Of a DNA stretch of 53,026 nt, positions 9,005 through 17,932 are shown in pieces (positions within the stretch are counted from its first letter, which is position 1; every line of letters starts with the position of its first letter). The notes beneath the pieces were generated by a model. It made no database searches and was not told where the DNA came from. It worked only from the letters and a program-made list of their open reading frames with translations. Source of the DNA: an uncultured Pelagibacteraceae bacterium (GTDB lineage Bacteria > Pseudomonadota > Alphaproteobacteria > Pelagibacterales > Pelagibacteraceae); NCBI GenBank assembly GCA_902558205.1, contig CACECY010000004.1:1-53026 (forward strand). Reading direction: 5' to 3'. A program made the translations under genes and the position numbers.

Positions 9005-9649
9005 CTAATTTTTTTTTTTAATTTTTTTAATATTTAATAAAAAGGAACTATCATTAGTTAAACTTTTTTTTTCTTCATATTCTAATTCCCAATTTTTTTT
9101 TGATTCTTCAAAAATTTTTTTTCCACTCTTGCCCATGAAAAAAATTAAATTTTTAAAATCTGAAAAATTTTCATAAACTAGATCTAAAACAATTGGCATA
9201 GGTTTGAATGCTCTTGACATAATTGTTCCTGTCTTTAATTTTTTTACATCAAAAATATTTTTTTGAAAAACTTTTGTATTTAAATTTAATTTTTTGGAAA
9301 CTTCTCTCAAAAAATGGCTTTTATGGTGACTCTTTTCATAAAGATGCACATTCATGCTATTTTTCATATTTTTTAGCATAATTGCAATTATAATTCCTGG
9401 CATTCCACCCCCAGATCCTAAATCTATGGTTGTATTACTATTTAAATTAACAAAATCAATGATTTGCGCTGAATCTATTATATGACGATCAATAATGGCC
9501 TTTTTTGACGCTGTTTTTTTGCTTATTATGTTAATTTTTTTATTTTTTTCTAATACCAATGATATATAGTTTTCAAAGTCTAAAAATGTTTCACGTGAAA
9601 CATTTAAGCCATTGAGTCTTGAGTAAGAATTTAAAATTTCTTGGTCCAT
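9005..9649 (-). CDS. rsmG: 16S rRNA (guanine527-N7)-methyltransferase RsmG (GidB)
   Basis: 214 residues. The AdoMet-binding motif DLGSGGGMPGI is clear, preceded by the family motif IDRHIIDS and followed by MSRAFKP. RsmG methylates N7 of G527 in 16S rRNA. Near the N-terminus NVSRETFLDF includes VSRET, whose codons form a perfect parS palindrome at 9587-9602. The start ATG overlaps the mnmG stop by one base, so the mnmG-rsmG-parA-parB genes are probably cotranscribed and translationally coupled. Confidence 0.96.
   Translation of the reverse strand: MDQEILNSYSRLNGLNVSRETFLDFENYISLVLEKNKKINIISKKTASKKAIIDRHIIDSAQIIDFVNLNSNTTIDLGSGGGMPGIIIAIMLKNMKNSMNVHLYEKSHHKSHFLREVSKKLNLNTKVFQKNIFDVKKLKTGTIMSRAFKPMPIVLDLVYENFSDFKNLIFFMGKSGKKIFEESKKNWELEYEEKKSLTNDSSFLLNIKKIKKKN
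9587..9602. promoter_or_regulatory. parS: parS centromere site
   Basis: TGTTTCACGTGAAACA is a perfect 16-bp palindrome and equals the widely conserved bacterial parS consensus. It lies inside rsmG, where gtt-tca-cgt-gaa-aca encodes Val-Ser-Arg-Glu-Thr. With parA and parB immediately downstream and the likely origin about 8 kb away, this is almost certainly a ParB loading site. I saw no second perfect copy in the window. Confidence 0.95.
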
Positions 9650-11520
9650 TAAGCTATATGCTTAATAGACTTTCTTTTGACGTGTGACAACAAAATATAT
9701 ACGGCTGCAGGAGTAATTCCATCTATTCTTAACGCTTGTCCCATTGTTTTTGGTCTTATTTGCTTAAATTTTGCCTTGACCTCATTAGAAAGACCTGAAA
9801 ATTGATCATAATCGATATTATCAGGGATAGATAAATTCTCATCTCTTTTAAAAGCTAAGATATCAGCTTTTTGTTTTTTCAAATATCCACGGTAATGTGA
9901 ATTAATCTCTACTTGCTCATCAATTTCAGGCCCATAATTACGGATTTCAGGCCATATATCTCTAATTTTACTCATATAAACGTCTTTTTGAGTTAATATT
10001 TCTTCAGCTGTTCTAAAAACACCATCTTTAGCAATTTTAATTCCAAATTTCGAAGCTTTTGAGGGAGAAATACTCAAATTAGACATCTGCAATGATATTT
10101 TGCTCAATTTTTGAAATTTATCCTCAAATATCTCTTTTCTGTTATTTGAAATTAAACCAATATTAATTCCTTTGTGAGTAAGTCTTAAGTCAGCATTGTC
10201 TGATCTAAGACTTAATCTATATTCAGCTCTAGATGTAAACATTCTATAGGGCTCAGCAACACCCTTAGTTACTAAATCATCAATCATTACTCCAATATAA
10301 GCATCTGATCTATCAAGGATAAAAGGCTCCAATTTTTTAAGTGAAAGGGCAGCATTAATCCCAGCTACAAGACCTTGGGCTGCAGCCTCTTCATATCCTG
10401 TGGTTCCATTAATTTGACCTGCAAGGTATAGATTCTTTATTTTCTTGGTCTCCAATGTTAAAAATAGTTCTCTAGGGTCTATGTAATCATATTCTATAGC
10501 ATATCCTGGTCTAATCACTTTTACGTTTTCTAAACCATTGATATTATTGAGTATTTCATGCTGTACAACTTCAGGTAATGATGTTGATATGCCATTTGGG
10601 TAGATTGTGTGATCATTCAGGCCCTCTGGCTCTAAAAATATCTGATGTCTAGTCTTACCGGCAAATTTTACTATCTTGTCTTCTATTGAGGGACAATATC
10701 TTGGACCAACACCTTGAATGCTGCCAGAGTACATTGCACTTTTAGATAAATTCTTTTCTATAATCTTATGAACCTTTTCATTGGTATAGGTCATAGAACA
10801 CGATACTTGTTTGTTTAGATTTTTTTTTGTTAAGAAAGAAAAAAAATAAGGATCATCATCTGCAAATTGTTTTTCCAATTTTTCAAAATTAATAGTTCTA
10901 GAATCTAACCTTGGTGGCGTCCCAGTTTTTAGTCTACCTATTTTAAAATTATATTTCTCTAACTGTTCACTTAAACCAGTGCTTGGCTTTTCATTAAATC
11001 TACCAGCAGGAGTTCTTTCATCACCAATATGTATCAAGCCGTTTAAAAATGTACCAGTTGTAAGTATTAACTTGTTACAACTTACTTTATTACCTTTTAA
11101 TGTTAAAAATCCATTTATTTCATTATTATTAAAAATAAACTTAATTACAGGATCAGAAAAAATGCTTAAATTACAATAATTTACAAGTTTTTCTTGCATA
11201 AATTTTCGGTATAATGATCTATCAGATTGAGTTCGCGGTCCTCTTACTGCTGGACCTCTACTTCTATTTAACAGTCTAAACTGTATTCCAGACTTATCGG
11301 CAACCTCAGCCATAACCCCATCTAGAGCATCAATTTCTCTTACCAAATGACCTTTACCTAAACCTCCAATAGCAGGATTACATGACATTTCTCCTATGGT
11401 ATTTTTATTGTGAGTGAATAGGGCAGTATTAATTCCAAGTCGAGCTGATGCAGCTGCTGCCTCACATCCTGCATGACCCCCACCAATTACTACCACATCA
11501 TATGATAAATCTTTTTTCAT
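9649..11520 (-). CDS. mnmG: tRNA uridine-5-carboxymethylaminomethyl modification enzyme MnmG (GidA)
   Basis: 623 residues, normal length. The N-terminal FAD dinucleotide motif [10 protein letters not shown] is followed by the family signatures [22 protein letters not shown] and [10 protein letters not shown] (abbreviated here), and ATYPNGIS-type and [16 protein letters not shown] motifs further on. With MnmE it installs the cmnm5 group at the wobble uridine of tRNAs, using FAD and methylene-THF. It heads the minus-strand run into rsmG-parA-parB. A 116-base spacer separates it from mnmE upstream; that spacer holds an A8 run and no clear hairpin. Confidence 0.97.
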   Translation of the reverse strand: MKKDLSYDVVVIGGGHAGCEAAAASARLGINTALFTHNKNTIGEMSCNPAIGGLGKGHLVREIDALDGVMAEVADKSGIQFRLLNRSRGPAVRGPRTQSDRSLYRKFMQEKLVNYCNLSIFSDPVIKFIFNNNEINGFLTLKGNKVSCNKLILTTGTFLNGLIHIGDERTPAGRFNEKPSTGLSEQLEKYNFKIGRLKTGTPPRLDSRTINFEKLEKQFADDDPYFFSFLTKKNLNKQVSCSMTYTNEKVHKIIEKNLSKSAMYSGSIQGVGPRYCPSIEDKIVKFAGKTRHQIFLEPEGLNDHTIYPNGISTSLPEVVQHEILNNINGLENVKVIRPGYAIEYDYIDPRELFLTLETKKIKNLYLAGQINGTTGYEEAAAQGLVAGINAALSLKKLEPFILDRSDAYIGVMIDDLVTKGVAEPYRMFTSRAEYRLSLRSDNADLRLTHKGINIGLISNNRKEIFEDKFQKLSKISLQMSNLSISPSKASKFGIKIAKDGVFRTAEEILTQKDVYMSKIRDIWPEIRNYGPEIDEQVEINSHYRGYLKKQKADILAFKRDENLSIPDNIDYDQFSGLSNEVKAKFKQIRPKTMGQALRIDGITPAAVYILLSHVKRKSIKHIA

Positions 11521-11636
11521 GATCTAAATTTATATTCGATTAGAATATTTACAAGATTTCAGTTTTTTTTCTTAAATAAGCTATATTTATCAACGAAAAC
11601 CGAAAAAAAAGGCCCAAAAATGCAGCAAAATTGCTT

Positions 11637-12968
11637 TTATTTCCCAATGCAAAAATCGTTGAAAATACTGCCTAATATCTCCTCTACATCAACTTTTCCG
11701 ACAATCATACCCAAATGTCTAGTTGCTAACCTTAAATCTTCAGCTGCTTTATCAAAATCTTTTTTACTATTTTTATCCAAAAAATTTTTCAGATGATCTA
11801 CGCACTGAACCAAATGTTGTCTATGCCTTTCTCTTGTGATTAAAATATCTTCCTCAGTTATGAATTTATCTCTTAAATAGTTTTTAATTTTTTTGATCAA
11901 CTCATCAATGTTTGAGTTGTCTTTTAATGAAATTAAAACGTGATTAAGTTTAAGAATTTCTGGGTCTAACTTGTCTTTTATTAGGTCAGATTTATTAACA
12001 ACAAGAATTGCATCATTTTTTAACAAATCATTCAAAAAACCGCTTAAATCAATACTTTTAGCATCAACTACTACTAATTTAAGATCAGCATTTTCAGCTT
12101 TTTTTAGAGATAATCTTATTCCCTTTTTTTCGATTTCATCTTTTGACTCTCTTATACCGGCTGTGTCAGAAATAATAACAGGATACCCATCTATATTTAG
12201 ATGGGTTTCAACAACATCTCTCGTTGTGCCAGCTATCTCAGAAACTATAGCAACCTCTCTGTTAGATAAATTATTTAATAAACTTGATTTGCCTGCATTA
12301 GTTGGTCCTACGATTGCAATTTTAAAACCTTCACGGATTATCTCTCCAACTTTTTGATCATTTAATATTTTATTAATCTCATTTAATATATCTGCAGACT
12401 CTTGTTTTATTTTTTTTAAATTATCTTCTGGTAAATCTTCATCTGGAAAATCTATTTTAGCCTCAACAAATGATAAAATTTTCAATAATTTTTCTCTTAA
12501 CTCATTAAATTTCTCTGAAGATTTTCCTTTCATGATTTTTACAGCTTGTAATCTTTGAATTTCAGTTTCAGCAGATATCAGGTCTGCTATACTCTCAGCT
12601 TTAAGTAAATTTATTTTCCCATTTTGAAAAGCAACCTTTGTAAATTCTCCTGGCTCGGCTAATCTACAATTTTTGATTTTTGAAATCTCGTTTTGAACTG
12701 CCAAAACTACAGCTTTCCCTCCATGCACATGTATTTCGGCCATATCCTCGCCAGTATAGCTCTGAGGGCCTGGAAACCATATTATAATCCCTTCATCAAT
12801 AAGCTCAGAAGTGTTGATATTGTTTATTTTTCGAAGGGTAGCTACTCTTGGTTTTGGGATTTCTTTACCTGTGAGTGATTTTATCACTTTAGATGACTCA
12901 GAACCAGAAATTCTGATTATTGCAACACCCGATACACCTGGTCCAGTAGATAAAGCATAAATTGTCAT
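11637..12968 (-). CDS. mnmE: tRNA modification GTPase MnmE (TrmE)
   Basis: 443 residues. An N-terminal tetrahydrofolate-binding domain (GPGVSGVAIIRISG, YTGEDMAEIHVHGG) precedes a GTPase domain with G1 GPTNAGKSS (221-229), G3 DTAGIRE and G4 NKSD. The protein ends in CIGK, the invariant catalytic C-terminal motif. It is the partner of MnmG, whose gene lies just downstream on the same strand. A plus-strand sulfotransferase gene separates it from rho. Confidence 0.97.
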   Translation of the reverse strand: MTIYALSTGPGVSGVAIIRISGSESSKVIKSLTGKEIPKPRVATLRKINNINTSELIDEGIIIWFPGPQSYTGEDMAEIHVHGGKAVVLAVQNEISKIKNCRLAEPGEFTKVAFQNGKINLLKAESIADLISAETEIQRLQAVKIMKGKSSEKFNELREKLLKILSFVEAKIDFPDEDLPEDNLKKIKQESADILNEINKILNDQKVGEIIREGFKIAIVGPTNAGKSSLLNNLSNREVAIVSEIAGTTRDVVETHLNIDGYPVIISDTAGIRESKDEIEKKGIRLSLKKAENADLKLVVVDAKSIDLSGFLNDLLKNDAILVVNKSDLIKDKLDPEILKLNHVLISLKDNSNIDELIKKIKNYLRDKFITEEDILITRERHRQHLVQCVDHLKNFLDKNSKKDFDKAAEDLRLATRHLGMIVGKVDVEEILGSIFNDFCIGK

Positions 12969-13013
12969 TTTTTTATTATAGTTTTTTTATAATTTTAATG
13001 ACATATTTTTTTT

Positions 13014-13853
13014 ATGATCATTTGGCTAGCTTCCTTTCCAAAAAGTGGAAATACTTGGTTAAGATCTATAATATCTTCGCTAATTTACAGTGATGATGGA
13101 ATATTTAATTTTGAATTGAATAAAAAGATCAAACAGTTTCCATCAATACCTTTTTTTCAAGATTTTACACAAGATTATAATAACATTCATGAAATTAAGA
13201 AATTATGGATATTAGCTCAGGATAAATTGAATTTAGATAATAAATTAAAATTTTTGAAAACTCATCATATTAATTGCACTATAGATGGTTACTCATTTAC
13301 AAACAAAGAAAATACAGCAGCTACAATTTATATTGTAAGAGATCCAAGAAATTTAGTTAACTCTATATCTAATCACTTTTCAAAAAATCAAACTGAAGCA
13401 ACAGAGTTTCTATTCAGATCTAACATTTTGGGTGCAAGTAAAAGTAATACCTTACCTAGTGATGTAGCAACGATCCTGGGATCTTGGAAAGATCACTATC
13501 ATTTTTGGACTAAAAAAAATGATAAATTACTACTAATCAAATATGAGGATATTGTTCTTAATCCTAAAAATGAATTAAAAAAAATTATTAAATTTTTAAG
13601 TAGATTTACAAAAGTTGAAACAAATAACACCAAAGAAGCGAATATCATAAATTCTACATCATTTGAGACTCTTAGAAAGATGGAACAAAACGGAGAGTTT
13701 ACAGAGAATGTATTTGATAAAATTTCAAACAAAAAAATCAAGTTTTTTAATCAGGGTCCAAGTAATAAATGGCAGGATAGTCTAAAAGATGAAATTAGGT
13801 CAGAAATTGAAGCTAAACTTAATACTGAAATGAAAGAATTGGGCTACTTATAA
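13014..13853 (+). CDS. Sulfotransferase family protein
   Basis: 279 residues. The N-terminal WLASFPKSGNTWLRS (about 4-18) is the 5'-phosphosulfate-binding loop of PAPS-dependent sulfotransferases, and YIVRDPRNLVNSISNHF (about residues 109-125) is the 3'-phosphate-binding motif with the usual Arg and Ser. The C-terminal NQGPSNKWQDSL resembles the GxxGxWK region. It would transfer sulfuryl groups from PAPS to a hydroxyl or amine, perhaps on a surface glycan, but the acceptor cannot be read from sequence. It sits on the plus strand between mnmE and rho inside an otherwise conserved minus-strand cluster, ending two bases from the rho stop. Confidence 0.87.
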   Translation: MIIWLASFPKSGNTWLRSIISSLIYSDDGIFNFELNKKIKQFPSIPFFQDFTQDYNNIHEIKKLWILAQDKLNLDNKLKFLKTHHINCTIDGYSFTNKENTAATIYIVRDPRNLVNSISNHFSKNQTEATEFLFRSNILGASKSNTLPSDVATILGSWKDHYHFWTKKNDKLLLIKYEDIVLNPKNELKKIIKFLSRFTKVETNNTKEANIINSTSFETLRKMEQNGEFTENVFDKISNKKIKFFNQGPSNKWQDSLKDEIRSEIEAKLNTEMKELGYL

Positions 13854-13855
13854 AT

Positions 13856-15124
13856 TTATGCTGGTTTATTCATTGAGTTAAAAAACTCAGCGTTATTTTT
13901 AGTATCTTTTAATTTGGAACTAATAAACTCGATTGCATCCATGGTACCCATTGGAGCAATTATTCTTCTAAGAACATTCATCTTTTGTAAATCATTTTTG
14001 TCAAATAATAATTCCTCTCTTCTAGTTCCAGATTTAGTGATATCAATCGCTGGATAAATTCTTTTATCAGCAATTTTTCTATCTAGCACTGTTTCACTAT
14101 TACCTGTTCCTTTAAATTCCTCAAAAATTACTTCATCCATTCTACTACCAGTATCAATTAACGCTGTAGAGATAATAGTTAAAGATCCACCTTCTTCTAT
14201 GTTTCTAGCTGCACCAAAAAATCGTTTAGGCCTTTGAAGTGCATTGGCATCAACACCACCAGTTAAAACTTTACCAGAACTCGGTATTACTGCATTATAC
14301 GCTCTTCCAAGTCTTGTTATAGAGTCTAAAAGAATTACCACATCTTTTTTATGTTCTGTTAATCTTTTTGCTTTTTCAATTACCATTTCTGCAACAGCAA
14401 CGTGTCTTTGTGCAGGTTCATCAAATGTTGAGCTTATAACTTCACCTTTTACAGTTCTTTGCATATCGGTAACCTCTTCTGGTCTTTCATCAATTAAAAG
14501 TACAATTAAATAACACTCTGGATAATTTTTAGCTATTGAGTTAGCTATACTTTGTAAAATCATTGTTTTACCTGCTTTAGGAGGTGAAATAATTATTGAA
14601 CGTTGCCCTTTTCCTATCGGGCTGACTAGATCAATTAATCGTGGTGTAAGATCTGGTTTTTTTTCAATTTTTGTTGTCTCTACTTCCATCACTAATTGCT
14701 TATCTGGATATAAGGGTGTTAAGTTGTCAAAAGCAATTTTGTGTCTTGATTTATCAGGTTCTTCAAAGTTTATTTTGCTTACTTGCAACAATGCAAAATA
14801 TCTTTCACCATCTTTTGGAGCTCTCACGGGCCCTTCGACTGTGTCGCCTGTTCTTAAACCAAATTTTCTTATTTGACTTGGGCTTACATAAATATCATCT
14901 GGTCCAGGTAAATAATTCGACTCCATTGCTCTTAAAAAACCAAATCCATCTTGTAATAATTGCAAAACGCCAGCGCCTGTAATTTCTTCTTTTTCTGCAA
15001 CTTTTTTCAGTATAGCAAAAAGAATTTCTTGTTTTCTTAGCGTACTAGCATTTTCTATTCCAAGCTCTTCGGCTTGTGTAATAAGCTGTTCGGATGATTT
15101 AAGTTTTAGTTCTTGAATGTTCAT
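13856..15124 (-). CDS. rho: Transcription termination factor Rho
   Basis: 422 residues. An N-terminal Rho_N helical domain ([17 protein letters not shown]) is followed by the cold-shock-like RNA-binding domain (residues about 50-120, GFGFLRA), Walker A PPKAGKT (181-187), Walker [11 protein letters not shown] and the R-loop region [10 protein letters not shown]. It is the hexameric RNA helicase that ends untranslated transcripts. It follows hemJ after a 64-base spacer that contains an inverted repeat. Confidence 0.98.
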   Translation of the reverse strand: MNIQELKLKSSEQLITQAEELGIENASTLRKQEILFAILKKVAEKEEITGAGVLQLLQDGFGFLRAMESNYLPGPDDIYVSPSQIRKFGLRTGDTVEGPVRAPKDGERYFALLQVSKINFEEPDKSRHKIAFDNLTPLYPDKQLVMEVETTKIEKKPDLTPRLIDLVSPIGKGQRSIIISPPKAGKTMILQSIANSIAKNYPECYLIVLLIDERPEEVTDMQRTVKGEVISSTFDEPAQRHVAVAEMVIEKAKRLTEHKKDVVILLDSITRLGRAYNAVIPSSGKVLTGGVDANALQRPKRFFGAARNIEEGGSLTIISTALIDTGSRMDEVIFEEFKGTGNSETVLDRKIADKRIYPAIDITKSGTRREELLFDKNDLQKMNVLRRIIAPMGTMDAIEFISSKLKDTKNNAEFFNSMNKPA

Positions 15125-15133
15125 GATTAAAAA

Positions 15134-15151
15134 TTATTAAGGACTTAATAA
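15134..15151. promoter_or_regulatory. Inverted repeat in the rho leader
   Basis: TTATTAAG-GA-CTTAATAA, eight-base perfect arms with a two-base centre, 10 bases upstream of the rho start codon. It could be a DNA operator or a small leader hairpin, with the central bases opening to give a four-base loop. In such AT-rich DNA it may be chance. Confidence 0.3.
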
Positions 15152-15188
15152 TAAGATTAATATATATACTACTAATTATAATTCAACC

Positions 15189-15623
15189 CTAGATTGGCTT
15201 AAAAATAGCTAAAAATACAACAATAATAAGTATTAAAGTTGGTATTTCATTAATAATTCTAAAAAATTTTGCAGATTTTGTATTTGTGGAATTTTTCAAA
15301 TTTACAAGGCATCTGCCTAAATAATCATTATATGCCGACAAAATAATAACCATAACAATTTTTATTTGCATCCATAATTGTGAGAAAATTTCAATGCCGT
15401 TAAGATGAATTAATATTAATCCAAAAACCCAGGTTAGTATCATGGCGGGTCGCATAATGTAATAAAATAATCTTTTTTCCATCACCTCAAACACTTCAGT
15501 AATTGATTTTTTCTCTTTATTTTCAACGTGATAAACAAAAATTCTTGGAAGATATAATAGTCCAGCCATCCATGAAACCACGGCTATTAAATGTAAACTT
15601 TTAAATAATAAATAACTATTCAT
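15189..15623 (-). CDS. hemJ: Protoporphyrinogen oxidase HemJ
   Basis: 144 residues, four predicted membrane helices. The N-terminal KSLHLIAVVSWMAGLLYLPRIFVYH is characteristic of HemJ (formerly UPF0093), with the conserved histidine in helix 1; RPAMILTWVFG is the second conserved block. HemJ oxidises protoporphyrinogen IX in bacteria lacking HemG and HemY. It overlaps the hemH stop by eight bases in a hemE-hemH-hemJ run, so the last three haem steps here (decarboxylation to coproporphyrinogen, oxidation, iron insertion) share an operon. Confidence 0.92.
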   Translation of the reverse strand: MNSYLLFKSLHLIAVVSWMAGLLYLPRIFVYHVENKEKKSITEVFEVMEKRLFYYIMRPAMILTWVFGLILIHLNGIEIFSQLWMQIKIVMVIILSAYNDYLGRCLVNLKNSTNTKSAKFFRIINEIPTLILIIVVFLAIFKPI

Positions 15624-16651
15624 AGCTTAAACAAGGACATCTTTTAAATTGATTTGGACACTGTACCTTTGGTGGGTAAAGTTTTCCATTTAAATTATAA
15701 TCCTGTTTATTAATAATTAGATTTGACATCGCTTTTATGTAATTTTCGTTTGTTCCGAGAGCGGGCACTCTTGAATAATTCTTACAACCATTCTTAGTTG
15801 CTAATTCCTTATATTCAATATCTAACTCTACTAAAGTTTCCGAATGTTCTGAAACGAACGCAATAGGAACTAAAACAATATGCTTTCCTAATTTTGAGTT
15901 TTCTACGATTATATCATCGGTAGATGGGCCAATCCACTTTAAAGGTCCAACTCGACTTTGATAACTTAATATCCAGTCTAAGTTTTTAATATCTAAAGAC
16001 TTAACAATTTTATCAACCGATTGTTCTACTTGCCATTGATATGGATCTCCCTTTTTAATATTTTTTTCAGGCAATCCGTGTGCAGAAAAAATTAATTTAA
16101 AATTATCTAAATTATTAATTTTTTTAATTATTTCATCCTTATGCGCTTGAACAAAATTTTCATCAGTGGGATAGCAACAAATCGTAGATGTTTTTGTTTC
16201 AAAGTTATTTTTTAGGCATATATTTTTCCATTCTTTTATTGATGAGCCAGAGGTTGCTGCTGAAAATTGAGGATAGAGTGGCATTAAAATTACTTCTTCT
16301 GGATTATAATTCATCACATCTTTAAGAACATTTTCTGCTCTAGGGTGCCAACATCTCATTACCACAAAACACTTATATTCTGATAAATCATCGTCTTGAT
16401 TTAATCTTAATTCCAAAGCGAGGGATTGCTCGTTTGTAAGTTTTAAAATTGGTGAGGAGCCTCCCAATTCTTCATAAATTTTTTTGGCTGTAGGAGCCCT
16501 TCTATTAGCTATCAATTTTGCTAACGGATATCTAAAAAAACTTGGTAAGTTTAAGATTGCAGGATCATTAAATAAATTAAATAAAAATGGCTCAACATTT
16601 TCTAACTTGTCTGGACCACCTAAATTAAAAAAGAATAACAGCTTTTTTCAT
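15616..16651 (-). CDS. hemH: Ferrochelatase HemH, interrupted by a one-base frameshift near its start
   Basis: The expected start is the ATG at 16651, which overlaps the hemE stop as ATGA. It reads MKKAVILF and then meets TAA. Removing one T from the T6 run (plus-strand A6 at 16627-16632) restores the frame: NLGGPDKLENV..., the normal ferrochelatase N-terminus, running on to IANRRAPTAKKIYEELGG and the stop at 15616 (344 residues in total). Internal motifs FSAHGLPEK (catalytic His) and SYQSRVGPLKWIGP are intact. If no recoding occurs, only an internal TTG at 16515 could begin a shortened protein. The C-terminus has C-x6-C-x-C, which may bind an Fe-S cluster as in some bacterial ferrochelatases. 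Confidence 0.85.
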
Positions 16652-17652
16652 TTGTATTCTTTTACGGTTTGAACCAAATACTCCATCATCTCCGGGTTGG
16701 TTTCTGGCAACACACCATGTCCAAGATTAAAGATATATGGATGATCTTTAAAAATTTCTAAATATCTTATTATTTCTTTTTTTAAATTATCTTTATCTGT
16801 TAATAAAACTTTGGGGTCCAGTCCTCCTTGAACTGGTATATCTATTTCTTTGATAATTTTTGTAGGATCAATATTATAGTCGATGCTAATTGCATTTGGT
16901 TTAACAATTTCACAGTAATCTTTATAATTCGAAATTCCTCTCGGAAAACATATAACTGGTATATTTAATGATTTCACATAATCTACTAAACTTAGTGTTG
17001 GAATATATACATAATTTGGTAAATCTTTTTCATCTAATAAACCAGCCCAACTATCAAAAATTTGAATTACTTTAGCACCATTTTCAATCTGATTTTTAAT
17101 ATGAATTTTTAAAAATTTATCTAATAAATCTAAAATTCTGTTAATTAAAAATTGATCCTTAAAAAAATCTTCTCGTAACTCTTTTTTAGGAGATTTTTTG
17201 TTTAATATATAAACTAATAAAGTCCAGGGCGCCCCAACAAACCCTATGGTGCTTTTTCCCTTTAATAATTCATTTTGTGAAACTTTACTAATGGCTTTGT
17301 AAACAGGAAATATTTTTTTTATAAAATCTATCTCATCTATGCTTGATACTTTTTTAATATCTAAATCGCCTAATATTGGTCCATAATTTTTTTTAAATTC
17401 AACTTTTTGATCTAGTGCATATGGTAACATTAAAATATCTGAAAAAATAATTGCTGCATCAAAATTAAATCTTTTTAATGGTTGCAAGGTTATTTCTGTT
17501 GTTAAATTTTCATTTAAACATAATTTTATAAAATCAGTATTTTTAGATCTAATTTCTCTAAATTCTGGTAAATATCTTCCAGCTTGCCTCATTATCCATA
17601 TTGGATTTAGCCTTGTTTTTTTATTAACTAATACTTGTTCGATTAAGTTCAT
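16648..17652 (-). CDS. hemE: Uroporphyrinogen decarboxylase
   Basis: 334 residues from the ATG at 17652 (MNLIEQVL). A TTG four codons upstream in frame is less likely. The signature IMRQAGRYLPEFRE and the catalytic aspartate in AIIFSDILMLP are present, as are GFVGAPWTL, FDSWAGLL and NLGHGVLPET. It decarboxylates the four acetate side chains of uroporphyrinogen III. The gene points leftwards from the putative replication origin; hemE beside oriC is the arrangement described in Caulobacter and Rickettsia. Its stop overlaps the hemH start (ATGA). Confidence 0.96.
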   Translation of the reverse strand: MNLIEQVLVNKKTRLNPIWIMRQAGRYLPEFREIRSKNTDFIKLCLNENLTTEITLQPLKRFNFDAAIIFSDILMLPYALDQKVEFKKNYGPILGDLDIKKVSSIDEIDFIKKIFPVYKAISKVSQNELLKGKSTIGFVGAPWTLLVYILNKKSPKKELREDFFKDQFLINRILDLLDKFLKIHIKNQIENGAKVIQIFDSWAGLLDEKDLPNYVYIPTLSLVDYVKSLNIPVICFPRGISNYKDYCEIVKPNAISIDYNIDPTKIIKEIDIPVQGGLDPKVLLTDKDNLKKEIIRYLEIFKDHPYIFNLGHGVLPETNPEMMEYLVQTVKEYK

Positions 17653-17664
17653 ATAAATAATCAA

Positions 17665-17932
17665 TAATATTTAATTGTATTAGTATTATATCCTGTTAAT
17701 TACGATTATTAATTTTTACACACTTTTTATATACAGTTTATTAAAACAAAATTAATAATAAACCTTGATATTACATAGTAATTTAAACAAATATTAAGTT
17801 ATTTATTAAAATGTATAAATTTATTAACATGTTTAATATTGTGAATAATTAATGATATTTACATTAAATTTTAAATCAATTTTATAATGAAAAATAAAAC
17901 TCTAGAAATTCAATCTTATCAACATTTAATAC
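17665..17932. other. oriC: Candidate chromosomal replication origin (oriC)
   Basis: The longest gene-free stretch in the window, between divergent hemE and ppsR. From 17701 to 17880 only 23 of 180 bases are G or C. It contains a perfect DnaA-box match at 17840-17848, a one-mismatch box (TTTTACACA, 17714-17722) and a TTAA-N7-TTAA pattern like a CtrA site at 17783-17797, though the last is easily met by chance in such DNA. Nearly all genes for 8-10 kb left of it run leftwards and those for 3.5 kb to the right run rightwards, and parABS is nearby. Alphaproteobacterial origins next to hemE are established; the assignment here is inference. Confidence 0.6.
17840..17848 (-). promoter_or_regulatory. 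DnaA box
   Basis: TGTGAATAA on the plus strand is TTATTCACA on the minus strand, a full match to the DnaA consensus TTATNCACA. It lies in the hemE-ppsR spacer. Confidence 0.5.

Noticed and set aside
11588-11636. Terminator between mnmE and mnmG
   Set aside because: There is a T8 run on the minus strand but no stable hairpin before it; the AGCAA/TTGCT pairing is too short.
16515-16515. TTG at 16515 as the true hemH start
   Set aside because: It would remove the conserved N-terminal strand including NLGGP; the upstream sequence encodes that part in a shifted frame and is coupled to hemE.
17783-17797. CtrA box TTAA-N7-TTAA as firm evidence for oriC
   Set aside because: In DNA that is about 87% AT such a match is expected often by chance; used only as a supporting remark.
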